From CAZNKU01 sp045541135 (GTDB lineage Bacteria; Bacillota; Clostridia; Monoglobales; Firm-18), in the NCBI GenBank assembly GCA_045541135.1, contig JAZQIO010000051.1, forward strand, positions 1 to 64,000: a DNA stretch of 64,000 nucleotides. The letters are read 5' to 3'. A model generated the notes under the pieces. That model did no database searches and was not told where the DNA came from. It worked only from the letters and a program-made list of their open reading frames with translations. Shown piece after piece: positions 52,290 through 62,317 of the stretch. Position 1 is the stretch's first letter. Each line of letters starts with the position of its first letter. A program made the translations under genes and the position numbers.

Positions 52290-53632
52290 AATTAAAAAAT
52301 AAAATTATAATTCTTGTATCTGTAATAGTTTTATTGATTGCGGCAGTGATTGTTTTGACAGTTGTCTCAAGTAAATATCGGAAAAACGAGGAATACAATA
52401 AAGTAAATCCTGTGCAGATTACAAGTGTATCTTCGGCTGTTAAAAACTTTTGTGTCACAACTGAAGAAGAAAAATATACAGTGACTTGTGTAGAAAATGT
52501 ATGGTTTTCTCCTGAAAATGCAAATGCTTTTTTGAATCAGGAATATGTTGCAAATGCATTTGCAACGGCTTGTTCACTTATGGCTATTCCGGTTGAAATG
52601 AATGTAGTTTCTCTTGAAAAATACGGGCTTGACGCTCCAAAGGTAAGCTTCGATTTTGCTGATGAAGCGGGAAATAAATATGTCTTGAAATTCGGAAATA
52701 GAGTTCCCACAGGCGTTGGTTATTATATAAGTGTTAATGACGAAAAAAATGTGTATATTGTATTGAATGAACAGTATGATATTATGTGCGGAGGGCTTGA
52801 TTCGCTTCGTAATAAGCAGTTGATCAATATAAGCAGTGAAGATTTTTATAGTATTACAATTAAAAATGTTAACAGTGCTGTTACCGTAGGCCCGAAAACT
52901 ACAAAAGATCCAAATGCCCACAGTTCAACTATATGGGAGATGACATACCCATATCAAAAGGATGTTGATAAATATGCTTTTGAAACTAAGGTTGTAAATG
53001 CATTGGATTTTACAATTTATGGTTTTGTTGACGATAATCCGTCTGATTACGGTAAATATGGTCTTGATAATCCCAAATATACAATTGTTCTTGAAATGTA
53101 CAAGGGTTCTTTTACAATATTACTTGGAAACACTTTCTTTTCAGAAGACGGTTCGGATACAAAATTAATTTATATGCAGGTGGAAGGATTACCTAATGTT
53201 TTTTCAATAAAAGAAGAACAGGTTTCTTATAAGGATTTAAAACCTGTAGATTTGTTGGAGAGTCTTGTTTTTTCCAGAATAATCAGCTGTGTTGATACAA
53301 TAAACTACAAAAATGCAGGAGTATCTCACGTTTTAAAAGTAGATGAACCAAAATTTTACTTTGATGACGTTGAGGTTGAAGAAGGAATATTCCGTGATGT
53401 ATACAACAAAATTATTTTGCCGGTGATTCTTGGAGAAGTAACGGGCGAAGTTGGAAGTGAAATTTGCAGTTTTACATTTAATTATAATACGGATACACCG
53501 TCTGAAACTCTTACTTTTTATGAATATGGTGATTTGTATGCAGCAGCAGAAGTTAACGGTAACACGCATTTTTATGTAAAAAAATCTAATGTAGAAGATA
53601 TGGTAAATGCGATAAATAATTTAGCAGAATAA
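52286..53632 (+). CDS. DUF4340 membrane-anchored protein
   Basis: 448 residues from ATG 52286, which overlaps the previous stop and has GAGGAG 6 nt upstream. One N-terminal helix (~5-25) is followed by repeated units of a LEKYGLDAPKVSF / YGKYGLDNPKYTI type with LKFGNRVPTG and ILLGNTF. This is the DUF4340 pattern, which habitually accompanies GldG-type exporters and may form their outside scaffold. Function unknown. Confidence 0.85.
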   Translation: MKLKNKIIILVSVIVLLIAAVIVLTVVSSKYRKNEEYNKVNPVQITSVSSAVKNFCVTTEEEKYTVTCVENVWFSPENANAFLNQEYVANAFATACSLMAIPVEMNVVSLEKYGLDAPKVSFDFADEAGNKYVLKFGNRVPTGVGYYISVNDEKNVYIVLNEQYDIMCGGLDSLRNKQLINISSEDFYSITIKNVNSAVTVGPKTTKDPNAHSSTIWEMTYPYQKDVDKYAFETKVVNALDFTIYGFVDDNPSDYGKYGLDNPKYTIVLEMYKGSFTILLGNTFFSEDGSDTKLIYMQVEGLPNVFSIKEEQVSYKDLKPVDLLESLVFSRIISCVDTINYKNAGVSHVLKVDEPKFYFDDVEVEEGIFRDVYNKIILPVILGEVTGEVGSEICSFTFNYNTDTPSETLTFYEYGDLYAAAEVNGNTHFYVKKSNVEDMVNAINNLAE

Positions 53633-53642
53633 TAGAGGTAAT

Positions 53643-55343
53643 ATGAATAATAAGGTATGGGTATATAAAAATATTGACAATATAATAGTTAAAGATTTAA
53701 TGAACCGTTACGGATTCAGTGAATTGTGCTCAGGTGTGCTGCATAATCGCCTTGAAATTGTTGGAGGTAAGCCGGATAACATTTTCAAACGTGTTCTTCA
53801 TAATCTGCATAATCCCTTTTTGCTTGATGATATGGATATTGCAGTAGAAAGAATTGAAAAAGCGATTATGAGAAATGAAAGGATCACTGTTTTTGGTGAT
53901 TACGACGCAGACGGTGTAACCAGTACAAGCATTTTGTATATGTTTTTGTGTGAAAATGGTGCAGATGTTAATTACTATATACCTAACAGATTTACGGATG
54001 GTTATGGTATGAATAAGGATGCCATAAGCAATATTGCAAAAAATAATACTAAACTTATTATTACGGTTGATAACGGCATTGCAGCTTATGATGAAGTAGA
54101 GTTTGCCAAATCATTAGGCATAGATGTGATTGTTACTGATCATCATGAATGTCCCGAAAAATTGCCGGATTGTTGTGCTGTAATTAACCCTAAAAGAAAA
54201 GACAGTAAATACCCGTTTTCTGAACTTGCCGGTGTTGGTGTGGCATTTAAGCTTATTTCTGCACTTAATAAGGACGGTTTAGAAAAGATAATTAAAAAAT
54301 ATATTCTCATTACTGCAATAGGTACGATTGCGGATATTGTTCCTTTAAATGATGAAAACAGAGCTATTGTTATTATGGGACTTAAAATGGTACCCTGTAA
54401 TGCCAATCCCGGTGTTCAGGCACTTTTGGACGTAGTTAATATTGAGGGAGATGCAAAGGTTTCAGATTTTGCTTTTGGAATTGTTCCGCGAATTAATGCA
54501 GCAGGTCGCCTTGAAAATGCTTCTGTTTGTGTTGAAATGTTTTCCTCTGAAGATTACAACAAGTGTATGAATATAGCTAAACAGATTGACTTGTTGAATA
54601 CTGAAAGACAAAATATTGAAAAGAATATTACAGATACTGTTTTTGATATTATAGAACGTGATAAACTGTATAAAGATAACGTTATAGTTGTGTACGGCGA
54701 AGGATGGAATAGTGGCGTTATAGGGATTGTTGCATCAAAAGTTTCTGAAAAATATTATAAACCGTGTATTGTTATTACCGATGACACAGATGATGTGGCA
54801 AAAGGTTCAGGAAGAAGTGTTTCTGATTTTGATTTATACGAGGCATTGTATCATTGCAAAGAAATACTCACAAAATTTGGAGGTCATTCTTTGGCGGCAG
54901 GTTTATCCTTGGAAAAAGCCAATATTGAAGAATTCAGGATTGTCATAAATAAATATGCTTCTGATGTATTGAAAGGCAAAAGTTTTGTACATAAAATTAA
55001 TATTGATTATACTTTAAAAGAATCTTTTCTTAATGTCGATACAATTAATAGCTTGAATGTTTTGGAACCGTATGGTGTAGGGAATCCCAAGCCTGTATTT
55101 GCATTGTTGGAAGCGAAAGTTGTGCGTAAACAGCTTTTGTCCGAAGGAAAACACATAAAGCTTAGTCTTAATTACGACGGTGCTTATATTGATGCAATCG
55201 GTTTTTCTATGGGGGATTTTGCTCCGGTTATTACGGAAGGATGCACAATAGATGTTGCGGGAAGTTTGGAAGTAAATAGCTTTAGAGGTGTTTGCAATCC
55301 GCAATTAATAATAAAAGATATAAAAAGAATCAAACAGATGTAA
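53643..55343 (+). CDS. recJ: Single-stranded-DNA-specific exonuclease RecJ
   Basis: 566 residues. DHH-phosphoesterase motifs FGDYDADGVTSTSI, IITVDNG, VTDHHE and the DHHA1 GGHSLAAGLSL are present, then an OB-fold end. RecJ degrades 5' single strands in recombination and mismatch repair. Begins 10 nt after the DUF4340 gene. A usual downstream apt gene is missing; relA follows directly. Confidence 0.95.
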   Translation: MNNKVWVYKNIDNIIVKDLMNRYGFSELCSGVLHNRLEIVGGKPDNIFKRVLHNLHNPFLLDDMDIAVERIEKAIMRNERITVFGDYDADGVTSTSILYMFLCENGADVNYYIPNRFTDGYGMNKDAISNIAKNNTKLIITVDNGIAAYDEVEFAKSLGIDVIVTDHHECPEKLPDCCAVINPKRKDSKYPFSELAGVGVAFKLISALNKDGLEKIIKKYILITAIGTIADIVPLNDENRAIVIMGLKMVPCNANPGVQALLDVVNIEGDAKVSDFAFGIVPRINAAGRLENASVCVEMFSSEDYNKCMNIAKQIDLLNTERQNIEKNITDTVFDIIERDKLYKDNVIVVYGEGWNSGVIGIVASKVSEKYYKPCIVITDDTDDVAKGSGRSVSDFDLYEALYHCKEILTKFGGHSLAAGLSLEKANIEEFRIVINKYASDVLKGKSFVHKINIDYTLKESFLNVDTINSLNVLEPYGVGNPKPVFALLEAKVVRKQLLSEGKHIKLSLNYDGAYIDAIGFSMGDFAPVITEGCTIDVAGSLEVNSFRGVCNPQLIIKDIKRIKQM

Positions 55344-55363
55344 TTTTACTGCGAGGTGTTATT

Positions 55364-57547
55364 ATGAGTGATGCAGTTGTATGTTTTGAAACTTTAAAAG
55401 AGAATATTGCCAAATATAATCCTAACAGCAATTTGGAATTTATAAAAAAAGCCGGTGATTATGCTACAAAGGCTCATGAAGGACAAAATCGTAAATCCGG
55501 AGAACCTTTTGTTATGCATCCGTATAATGTTGCTTTGATTCTTTCTGAGCTTGAAATGGATGATGAAGCAATAGTTGCAGGGCTTTTGCACGATACTGTT
55601 GAAGATACCTCCTGTACCATAAATGAAATAAAGGAAGAATTTGGAGAAAATGTTGCTTTGCTTGTAGAAGGTGTTACAAAACTTGGGAAAATACCATATA
55701 GTACCAAGCAGGAACAACAGGTTGAAAATCTTCGTAAAATGTTTCTTGCTATGGCAAAGGATATTCGTGTTATCATTATAAAATTGGCCGATAGACTTCA
55801 TAATATGCGAACTTTAAAAAGTATGCCTGAAGAAAAACAGCTTTCAAAAGCACACGAAACTATGGAGGTTTTTGCTCCGTTGGCTAACCGTCTTGGTATG
55901 CAGAAGGTTAAGTGGGAGCTTGAAGATTTATCTTTGAAATATCTTGATCCTATTGCATATAAGGAAATATCTGACCACATAACACTAAAACGCGGTGAAA
56001 GAATAGAATATCTTGAAAATGTAAAATCAACATTACAGTCCAGACTTGATGAAATGGGTATAGAGGCCGGTATGAGCGGTCGCGCAAAACATTTTTACAG
56101 TATATATAAAAAAATGTATACAAATAACATTTCAATAGACGAAATATATGACCTTTTGGCTGTAAGGGTTATTGTAAATAATATTAATGAATGTTATGCT
56201 GTTTTAGGTATGGTTCATGAATTATACAAACCTATTCCGGGCAGATTTAAAGATTATATTGCGATGCCTAAAAAGAATATGTATCAGTCTTTGCATACAT
56301 CCCTTATAGGACCTGGAGGAAGACCTTTTGAAGTACAGATTCGTACATGGGAAATGCATAAAATAGCAGAAGTTGGTATTGCGGCACACTGGAAATACAA
56401 GGAGGGAGTTTCAGGTGCTACTGATTTGGATAACAAGCTGGAATGGGTGCGTCAACTATTGGAAATTCATAGAGATATGAATGATGCCGAAGATTTTATC
56501 CATAATTTGAAGATTGATCTTTTTGAGGATGAAGTTTTTGTTTTTTCACCTAAAGGTGCAGTTATTAACCTTCCAAATGGTGCAGGGCCTATAGATTTTG
56601 CATATGCAATTCACAGTGCAATAGGCAACAGGACTGTGGGTGCTAAGGTAAATGGTAAGATAGTTACCTTAGACCACAAACTTACCAACGGTGATATTGT
56701 AGAAATTATTACTTCCTCAAATTCAAGAGGACCAAGCCGTGATTGGCTTAAGTTGGTAAAAACATCTCAGGCAAAAAAGAAGATTAACGACTGGTTTAAA
56801 AAAGAAAATCGAGAAGACAATATTTTAAAAGGGCGCGAGATGATTGAACGTGAACTGAGAAAGTCAGGTATACCGGTTTCTGTATTAAATGATAAAAAGT
56901 TTATGGAGCCTGTATGTAAAAAATTCACTCTTTCGACAACAGATGATTTACTTTCTACTGTTGGATTTGGAGGCATACCGTCGGCAAAAGCTTTTTCAAG
57001 AATAAAAGATCAGTACACAAAAATACATCTTGAACAGAATGATACGGATATGCTGGAGGAACTTGTTAATATTTCATCTGAAAAAATAAGTAAATCTAGT
57101 AATGGTATTATTGTAAAAGGTATAACAAATTGTCTTGTAAAAATATCCCATTGCTGTAATCCTGTTCCCGGAGACGATATAGTTGGATATATAACAAAGG
57201 GAAGAGGAGTATCAGTACACAGGACTGATTGTATAAATATGACAAATCTTAACGAAATAGATGCTCAGCGTTTTATAGAAGTAAAATGGTCTGATGATCA
57301 AAATTCAAGTTATACATCAGATTTGCAAATTATAGCAAACGACCGAAATGGTCTTATGGTTGATGTCATGAATACTGTTTCGGCTGCAAAATCTTCCATT
57401 AAAGCCGTAAATTCACGTGTCACAAAAGATAATCTTGCAATTATAAACGTTACTGCTGTTGTATCATCGCAAGAGCAAATTCAAAAATTAATGAAATCAT
57501 TAAAAAATATAGAAAGTGTTACATCTGTAACAAGAGTAAAACACTAA
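55364..57547 (+). CDS. relA: Bifunctional (p)ppGpp synthetase/hydrolase
   Basis: 727 residues from ATG 55364 with GAGGTG upstream; the frame reaches back to 55292 inside recJ, but that start lacks support. The HD hydrolase domain (~25-180; GLLHDTVEDT and KLADRLHNMRTL), synthetase (~225-355; GRAKHFYSIYKKM, PKKNMYQSLHTS), TGS (~385-445) and C-terminal ACT domain are all present. Both activities look intact, as in Rel enzymes that both make and degrade the alarmone. Confidence 0.96.
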   Translation: MSDAVVCFETLKENIAKYNPNSNLEFIKKAGDYATKAHEGQNRKSGEPFVMHPYNVALILSELEMDDEAIVAGLLHDTVEDTSCTINEIKEEFGENVALLVEGVTKLGKIPYSTKQEQQVENLRKMFLAMAKDIRVIIIKLADRLHNMRTLKSMPEEKQLSKAHETMEVFAPLANRLGMQKVKWELEDLSLKYLDPIAYKEISDHITLKRGERIEYLENVKSTLQSRLDEMGIEAGMSGRAKHFYSIYKKMYTNNISIDEIYDLLAVRVIVNNINECYAVLGMVHELYKPIPGRFKDYIAMPKKNMYQSLHTSLIGPGGRPFEVQIRTWEMHKIAEVGIAAHWKYKEGVSGATDLDNKLEWVRQLLEIHRDMNDAEDFIHNLKIDLFEDEVFVFSPKGAVINLPNGAGPIDFAYAIHSAIGNRTVGAKVNGKIVTLDHKLTNGDIVEIITSSNSRGPSRDWLKLVKTSQAKKKINDWFKKENREDNILKGREMIERELRKSGIPVSVLNDKKFMEPVCKKFTLSTTDDLLSTVGFGGIPSAKAFSRIKDQYTKIHLEQNDTDMLEELVNISSEKISKSSNGIIVKGITNCLVKISHCCNPVPGDDIVGYITKGRGVSVHRTDCINMTNLNEIDAQRFIEVKWSDDQNSSYTSDLQIIANDRNGLMVDVMNTVSAAKSSIKAVNSRVTKDNLAIINVTAVVSSQEQIQKLMKSLKNIESVTSVTRVKH

Positions 57548-57559
57548 TAGGAGAAATTT

Positions 57560-58183
57560 ATGATTGTTAAAAGGTATACGTTGGGAATGTATCAGACAAA
57601 TTGCTATTTGTTAGTTGATGAAACATCTGGTGAATGTGCTGTAATAGATCCGGGATGCGTGTGTGATGATCTTGAAAATGAAATAGAATTTAAAAACTAT
57701 GATGTAAAGTATATCATCCTTACACATGGGCATTTTGATCATATTGGCGGTCTTGAACACTACATGTCAAAATATGATAAAGCTACTGTTTTAATGCATA
57801 AATATGATGTGGATTCTGTTTTGGCTGAATATGACGTATTTAATGTAGCTATGAAAAATAAAGAAAATGTTGTAAAGAAAATTACTTTACAAATTGACGG
57901 AGATGTTTTTCTTTTAGGTAGTTGCGATTTAGAAATTATACATACCCCGGGACACTCAAGCGGCAGTGTATGTATTTTCGCAGACAGTATTTTGTTTTCG
58001 GGAGATACACTCTTTGAACTTTCAATTGGAAGAACAGATTTTGTGGATGGTAATTTTTCTGAAATTGAACAATCAATAAGAAAATTATATAAATTACCTG
58101 ATGCTACAATAGTTTACCCCGGTCACGGTGAAACTACTACTATAGGGAAAGAAAAAATATCTAATCCGTTTGTGAGGTTATAA
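57560..58183 (+). CDS. MBL-fold metal hydrolase (glyoxalase II-like)
   Basis: 207 residues with THGHFDHIGG (metal ligands H56, H58, D60, H61), HTPGHSSGS, FSGDTLF and YPGHGETTT. Matches the small hydroxyacylglutathione hydrolase-like group that commonly lies between relA and hemZ in Firmicutes; the in vivo thioester substrate is unproven. AGGAG precedes the ATG. Confidence 0.9.
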   Translation: MIVKRYTLGMYQTNCYLLVDETSGECAVIDPGCVCDDLENEIEFKNYDVKYIILTHGHFDHIGGLEHYMSKYDKATVLMHKYDVDSVLAEYDVFNVAMKNKENVVKKITLQIDGDVFLLGSCDLEIIHTPGHSSGSVCIFADSILFSGDTLFELSIGRTDFVDGNFSEIEQSIRKLYKLPDATIVYPGHGETTTIGKEKISNPFVRL

Positions 58184-58184
58184 A

Positions 58185-59357
58185 ATGAAAAATCCATGGG
58201 GTGAAGTAACCGGTATACGTCCTGTTAAAATTGCAAGAACTATGTTTGATGCAGGAAAAACCGAAGATGATTTTTGTAACAAATTTATAAATGAAATGAA
58301 AGTCAGTGAAGAGAAAACTCAGTTGACTTTGAATATTGCAGTAAGGGAAATTAATATTCTGAAAAACTTCGGTAAAAATGACATTTGTTTGTACATAGGA
58401 GTTCCTTTTTGCAAAACGAGATGTCTTTACTGTTCTTTTGTCACTAATTCTGCAGATAGAAACAGCAAATATATGCGTCCATTCATAAAGAATCTTATGA
58501 AGGAAATAGAGTATACCTCAGCACTGCTTAAAAAAACCAATTACAGAATTGTTGGGCTGTATTTTGGTGGAGGTACACCTACAACACTTTCTGCAATGGA
58601 TCTAAAAGATATTATAACTAAATCCTATGAATGTTTTGATCTTTCTCATCTTGTGGAATTTACTGTTGAGGCAGGGAGACCTGACACAATAGATCGTGAA
58701 AAATTAGAAACATTAAAAAAGTGTGGTGTTACGAGAATAAGCATCAATCCTCAGACAATGAATGATAAAATACTGAAGGTTATCGGAAGGGCACATACTG
58801 TTGGAGATATATATGAAAGTTTCAAATTAGCAAGAGAATGTGGATTTGATAATATAAATATGGATTTGATTGCAGGTTTGCCCACAGAAACTTTGGATGA
58901 ATTTATAAATTCGGTAAACCTTGTTACCGAGCTTTCACCTGAATGTGTTACTGTGCATACAATGAGTATAAAAAGAGGTTCTGTTTTACATGAAAAACTT
59001 GGTGATTACGCTCTTACTGATAGGGATGTTGTGTCACGTATGGTTGACTATTCTGTGAATAAGCTTATAAAATGTGATTATAATCCGTATTATCTTTACA
59101 GACAAAAGCATATGGTTGGAGATTTTGAAAATATAGGATATTCCAAGGTTGGCAAAGAATGTTTGTATAACATTATGATAATGGAAGAAACCAACAGTAT
59201 TATATCAATGGGGTGTGGTGGAGTTTCGAAAATTGTTAATTTGCCAAATGATCGTATTGAACGTGTATTCAATGTTAAGGAAGTAAAAGATTATGTTGAA
59301 CGTATAGATGAGATGATACATCGTAAAGATATTATATTAGATTGGCTAAATTTATAA
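58185..59357 (+). CDS. hemZ: HemZ-like radical SAM coproporphyrinogen dehydrogenase, short form
   Basis: 390 residues starting MKNPWGEVTGIRPVKIA. The radical SAM cluster site is C76, C80, C83 in PFCKTRCLYCSF; GLYFGGGTPTTL and RISINPQTMNDKIL follow. HemZ proteins are usually ~480-500 residues with ~100 residues before the PWG-TGxRP motif; this one begins right at that motif. An upstream extension is excluded because the previous gene ends 1 nt earlier. Oxygen-independent coproporphyrinogen III oxidation is the family annotation, but with no other haem gene here the substrate is uncertain. Confidence 0.85.
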   Translation: MKNPWGEVTGIRPVKIARTMFDAGKTEDDFCNKFINEMKVSEEKTQLTLNIAVREINILKNFGKNDICLYIGVPFCKTRCLYCSFVTNSADRNSKYMRPFIKNLMKEIEYTSALLKKTNYRIVGLYFGGGTPTTLSAMDLKDIITKSYECFDLSHLVEFTVEAGRPDTIDREKLETLKKCGVTRISINPQTMNDKILKVIGRAHTVGDIYESFKLARECGFDNINMDLIAGLPTETLDEFINSVNLVTELSPECVTVHTMSIKRGSVLHEKLGDYALTDRDVVSRMVDYSVNKLIKCDYNPYYLYRQKHMVGDFENIGYSKVGKECLYNIMIMEETNSIISMGCGGVSKIVNLPNDRIERVFNVKEVKDYVERIDEMIHRKDIILDWLNL

Positions 59358-59406
59358 TTTTTTAACTGCATTTTCACATAAATATTAACAAATTTTTAAA
59401 ATTATG

Positions 59407-59435
59407 TTGACTTTATCGAAAAAATTTAGTATTCT
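59407..59435 (+). promoter_or_regulatory. Promoter for HPr
   Basis: TTGACT (59407-59412), 17-bp spacer, TATTCT (59430-59435). Confidence 0.6.
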
Positions 59436-59482
59436 ATTATTATATTAGATTATTCCTGTGGTATGAAGGAGAGATTAATTTT

Positions 59483-59746
59483 ATGTTTTCAAAGGAAGTA
59501 TTAGTTAGCAATCAAGTTGGTTTACATGCAAGACCGGCTACTTTTTTCATTCAGAAAGCTAACGAATTTAAATCCAGTATTTGGGTTGAAAAAGACGAAA
59601 GACGTGTTAATGCAAAAAGCTTATTGGGTGTTCTTTCGCTTGGAATCACAAGAGGTGTTAATATTAACATTATTGCTGATGGTGCAGATGAAGAACAGGC
59701 AGTTTTAGCTTTGGTTGAATTGATTTCTTCTAATTTTGCTGAATAA
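59483..59746 (+). CDS. ptsH: Phosphocarrier protein HPr
   Basis: 87 residues. Active-site H15 is in VGLHARPA and the regulatory S46 in NAKSLLGVLSLGI, so both the PTS phosphate transfer and HprK-dependent catabolite control sites are intact; this is not Crh, which lacks the histidine. Own promoter and terminator, no ptsI next to it. Confidence 0.92.
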   Translation: MFSKEVLVSNQVGLHARPATFFIQKANEFKSSIWVEKDERRVNAKSLLGVLSLGITRGVNINIIADGADEEQAVLALVELISSNFAE

Positions 59747-59765
59747 AATTTAAAAAATTAACAGG

Positions 59766-59797
59766 ATAGTTCTGTGTTTTAGCAGAACTATTTTTTT
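59766..59797 (+). terminator. Terminator of HPr
   Basis: ATAGTTCTG/CAGAACTAT stem (59766-59774 with 59783-59791) followed by seven T. Confidence 0.92.
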
Positions 59798-59815
59798 CTT
59801 TATGGAGTTTTGATT

Positions 59816-61636
59816 ATGACTATTGAAGAATCCGTTAGAAATTTACCTTCAAATCCCGGTGTGTACTTGATGTATGATAAAAATGAAGAGATTATTTATG
59901 TGGGTAAAGCTAAAAATTTGAAAAAAAGAGTTTCATCTTACTTTCGCAAAAATTCGTCACATACACCAAAAGTAATTGCTATGGTGGAGAATATTGTCAG
60001 ATTTGAATATGTGATAGTAGGAAGTGAATTTGAAGCACTTGTTTTAGAGTGTAATCTTATTAAGCAACATCAACCATATTATAATATTTTGCTTAAAGAT
60101 GACAAAACATATCCATATATAAAAGTGACCACGAATGAAGAATATCCGAGAATAATGCTTGCAAGAAAAGTTTTGCGCGATAAAGCTCAGTATTTTGGCC
60201 CGTATCTTAATTCCAATATAGTAAACGAAACAATTGATACCATAAAAACTGTTTTTAATGTTCGCTCATGTAACCGTACCTTACCTCGCGATATCGGAAA
60301 AGACCGTCCGTGTCTTAACTATCACATTGGTAAATGCTCTGCTCCGTGTGCAGGTAAAATAAGTCAATTGGAATATAAAAATCAGTTTTCAAAAATTGTA
60401 GATTTTCTTAATGGAAACTATAGTGATGTTATCAAATTTATGGAACAGTTAATGTATGAAGCATCAAAAAATCTTCAATTTGAAAAAGCTGCAAAATTGC
60501 GAGACAAAATAGAAACAATAAAACATATAAGCGATAAGCAAAAAATCACTTCGACATCACTTGGGAATAAAGATGTTGTTTCCGTTGCAGATATTGGAAT
60601 GTACGTATGTATAATGTTGCTTAACATTAGAGACGGTAAAATGGTAAATCGAGAACATTTTACATTTAAAAATCCGGATAAGGAACCTAAAGAAAGCATT
60701 TTGACTGATTTTATTAAACAACATTATTCTATTACTAATTTTATTCCAAACAAAATTTTTGTTCAATATCCTGTAGATGATATTGAACTTATACAACAGT
60801 GGCTGTCTGAAAAATGCGGTAACAAAATTAATGTTATTGTTCCGCAAAAAGGTGAAAATTTACAACTTGTTAAAATGGCAGAGAATAATGCAGTTGAACT
60901 TTTGAAACTTCATATTTTGAAAACTGATATAAATAAAAAGAAAATGAATGACCTTATATATCAGATAAAAAATACGTTTGGACTTGAAAATCCTCCTATG
61001 AGAATTGAATCATATGATATTTCCAATATTTCAGGCGCAGACAGTGTTGGTGTATGTGTTGTGTATGAAAACGGTACTCCTAAAAAATCTGACTACAGGC
61101 TGTTTAACATACAGTCGGTAGAGGGAACAGATGACTATGGCAGTATTCGTGAAACATTATACAGACGTCTTGAAAACGGCGTTGAAGGTGTAAGGGGTTT
61201 TGATTTGCCTGACCTTATACTTATTGACGGCGGTAAGGGACACGTGAAGGCTGCCAAGGAAATTGTTGATTTTTATAACCTTGATATTCCTGTTTTCGGA
61301 ATGGTTAAAGATGATTATCACAGAACTCGTGGTGTAACAACCGAAAACGAGGAAATACACATTAAAAGAACCGATGCGATTTTTAGGTTTTTGACTCAGA
61401 TACAAGATGAAACTCATCGTTTTGCAATCACTTCATTTCGAAAAAAACATAAAAAAAGCACATTAAAATCAGAACTTACAAATATTACAGGTGTGGGTGA
61501 CGCAAAAAAGAATAAGCTATTAAAAGCTTTCAAATCAATAAATACAATAAAATGTGCGAGTGTTGAGGAATTATCAAAGGTTGTTGATAAAAAAACTGCT
61601 GAAAATATATATGAATATTTTAATTGCCAAAATTGA
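59816..61636 (+). CDS. uvrC: UvrABC excinuclease subunit C
   Basis: 606 residues from ATG 59816 with GGAG 8 nt upstream. N-terminal GIY-YIG nuclease (~13-90; NPGVYLMYDKNEEIIYVGKAKNL), a four-cysteine-type segment (RPCLNYHIGKCSAPCAG), UVR domain (~205-235), RNase H-like nuclease (~390-530; ESYDISNISG, LILIDGGKGHV) and C-terminal helix-hairpin-helix. It makes both incisions in nucleotide excision repair. Confidence 0.97.
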   Translation: MTIEESVRNLPSNPGVYLMYDKNEEIIYVGKAKNLKKRVSSYFRKNSSHTPKVIAMVENIVRFEYVIVGSEFEALVLECNLIKQHQPYYNILLKDDKTYPYIKVTTNEEYPRIMLARKVLRDKAQYFGPYLNSNIVNETIDTIKTVFNVRSCNRTLPRDIGKDRPCLNYHIGKCSAPCAGKISQLEYKNQFSKIVDFLNGNYSDVIKFMEQLMYEASKNLQFEKAAKLRDKIETIKHISDKQKITSTSLGNKDVVSVADIGMYVCIMLLNIRDGKMVNREHFTFKNPDKEPKESILTDFIKQHYSITNFIPNKIFVQYPVDDIELIQQWLSEKCGNKINVIVPQKGENLQLVKMAENNAVELLKLHILKTDINKKKMNDLIYQIKNTFGLENPPMRIESYDISNISGADSVGVCVVYENGTPKKSDYRLFNIQSVEGTDDYGSIRETLYRRLENGVEGVRGFDLPDLILIDGGKGHVKAAKEIVDFYNLDIPVFGMVKDDYHRTRGVTTENEEIHIKRTDAIFRFLTQIQDETHRFAITSFRKKHKKSTLKSELTNITGVGDAKKNKLLKAFKSINTIKCASVEELSKVVDKKTAENIYEYFNCQN

Positions 61637-61661
61637 CACTTTTATGGTTTTGTGATAAAAT
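61633..61661 (+). promoter_or_regulatory. Promoter for the site-2 protease-scpAB operon
   Basis: TTGACA (61633-61638), overlapping the uvrC stop codon, 17-bp spacer, TAAAAT (61656-61661). Confidence 0.75.
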
Positions 61662-61690
61662 GTATGTATATGTAATAAAAGGGTGTTTCT

Positions 61691-62317
61691 ATGGAATATT
61701 TAATTCAAAAACTTATTGCGATTCCGGTTTTGATAATTAGTTTTACTCTTCATGAGATTGCACATGGTCTTGCAGCATTTGTTATGGGTGATAAAACTGC
61801 GAAAAATAGTGGAAGACTTTCGCTTAATCCGTTAAAACATATTGATTGGCTCGGTTTTTTGATGCTTTTGGTAGCTCGTATAGGTTGGGCAAAGCCTGTT
61901 CCTGTTAATGCATATGGATTTAAGGATCCTAAAAAAGGTATGGCTATTACAGCTTTGGCAGGACCTTTGATGAATGTTGTTCTCGTTTTTGTTTCACTAA
62001 TTTTCTGGCATCTTGGTAAAAACATATATGATTGGAATGAGTATGTTACTTTGTTTTTTGAATTGAGTGTGTATTATAATGCCGTGCTGGCAATGTTCAA
62101 TCTTTTGCCAATACCACCCCTTGATGGATCTAAAGTATTACTTGCATTTTTACCAAGTAAATATTATTTTAAGTTTATGGAATATGAACAGTACGGTATG
62201 ATTGTGATTTTGATTTTGGCATTTACAAATGTTTCCTCAAAAATAATAAGTGTTGGCGTTGAAAATCTTATTGGGAAACTTGAAAAAATTGTTATGATGA
62301 TTTTAGGAGTGTCTTGA
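61691..62317 (+). CDS. Site-2 protease-family (M50) membrane metalloprotease
   Basis: 208 residues with about six hydrophobic segments. Zinc motif H21-E22-x-x-H25 in LHEIAHG and the second ligand D145 in NLLPIPPLDGSK are present. This small M50 group (YwhC/FtsH-independent) usually precedes scpA in Firmicutes and cleaves within the membrane; its substrate is unknown. No PDZ domain. Confidence 0.9.
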   Translation: MEYLIQKLIAIPVLIISFTLHEIAHGLAAFVMGDKTAKNSGRLSLNPLKHIDWLGFLMLLVARIGWAKPVPVNAYGFKDPKKGMAITALAGPLMNVVLVFVSLIFWHLGKNIYDWNEYVTLFFELSVYYNAVLAMFNLLPIPPLDGSKVLLAFLPSKYYFKFMEYEQYGMIVILILAFTNVSSKIISVGVENLIGKLEKIVMMILGVS

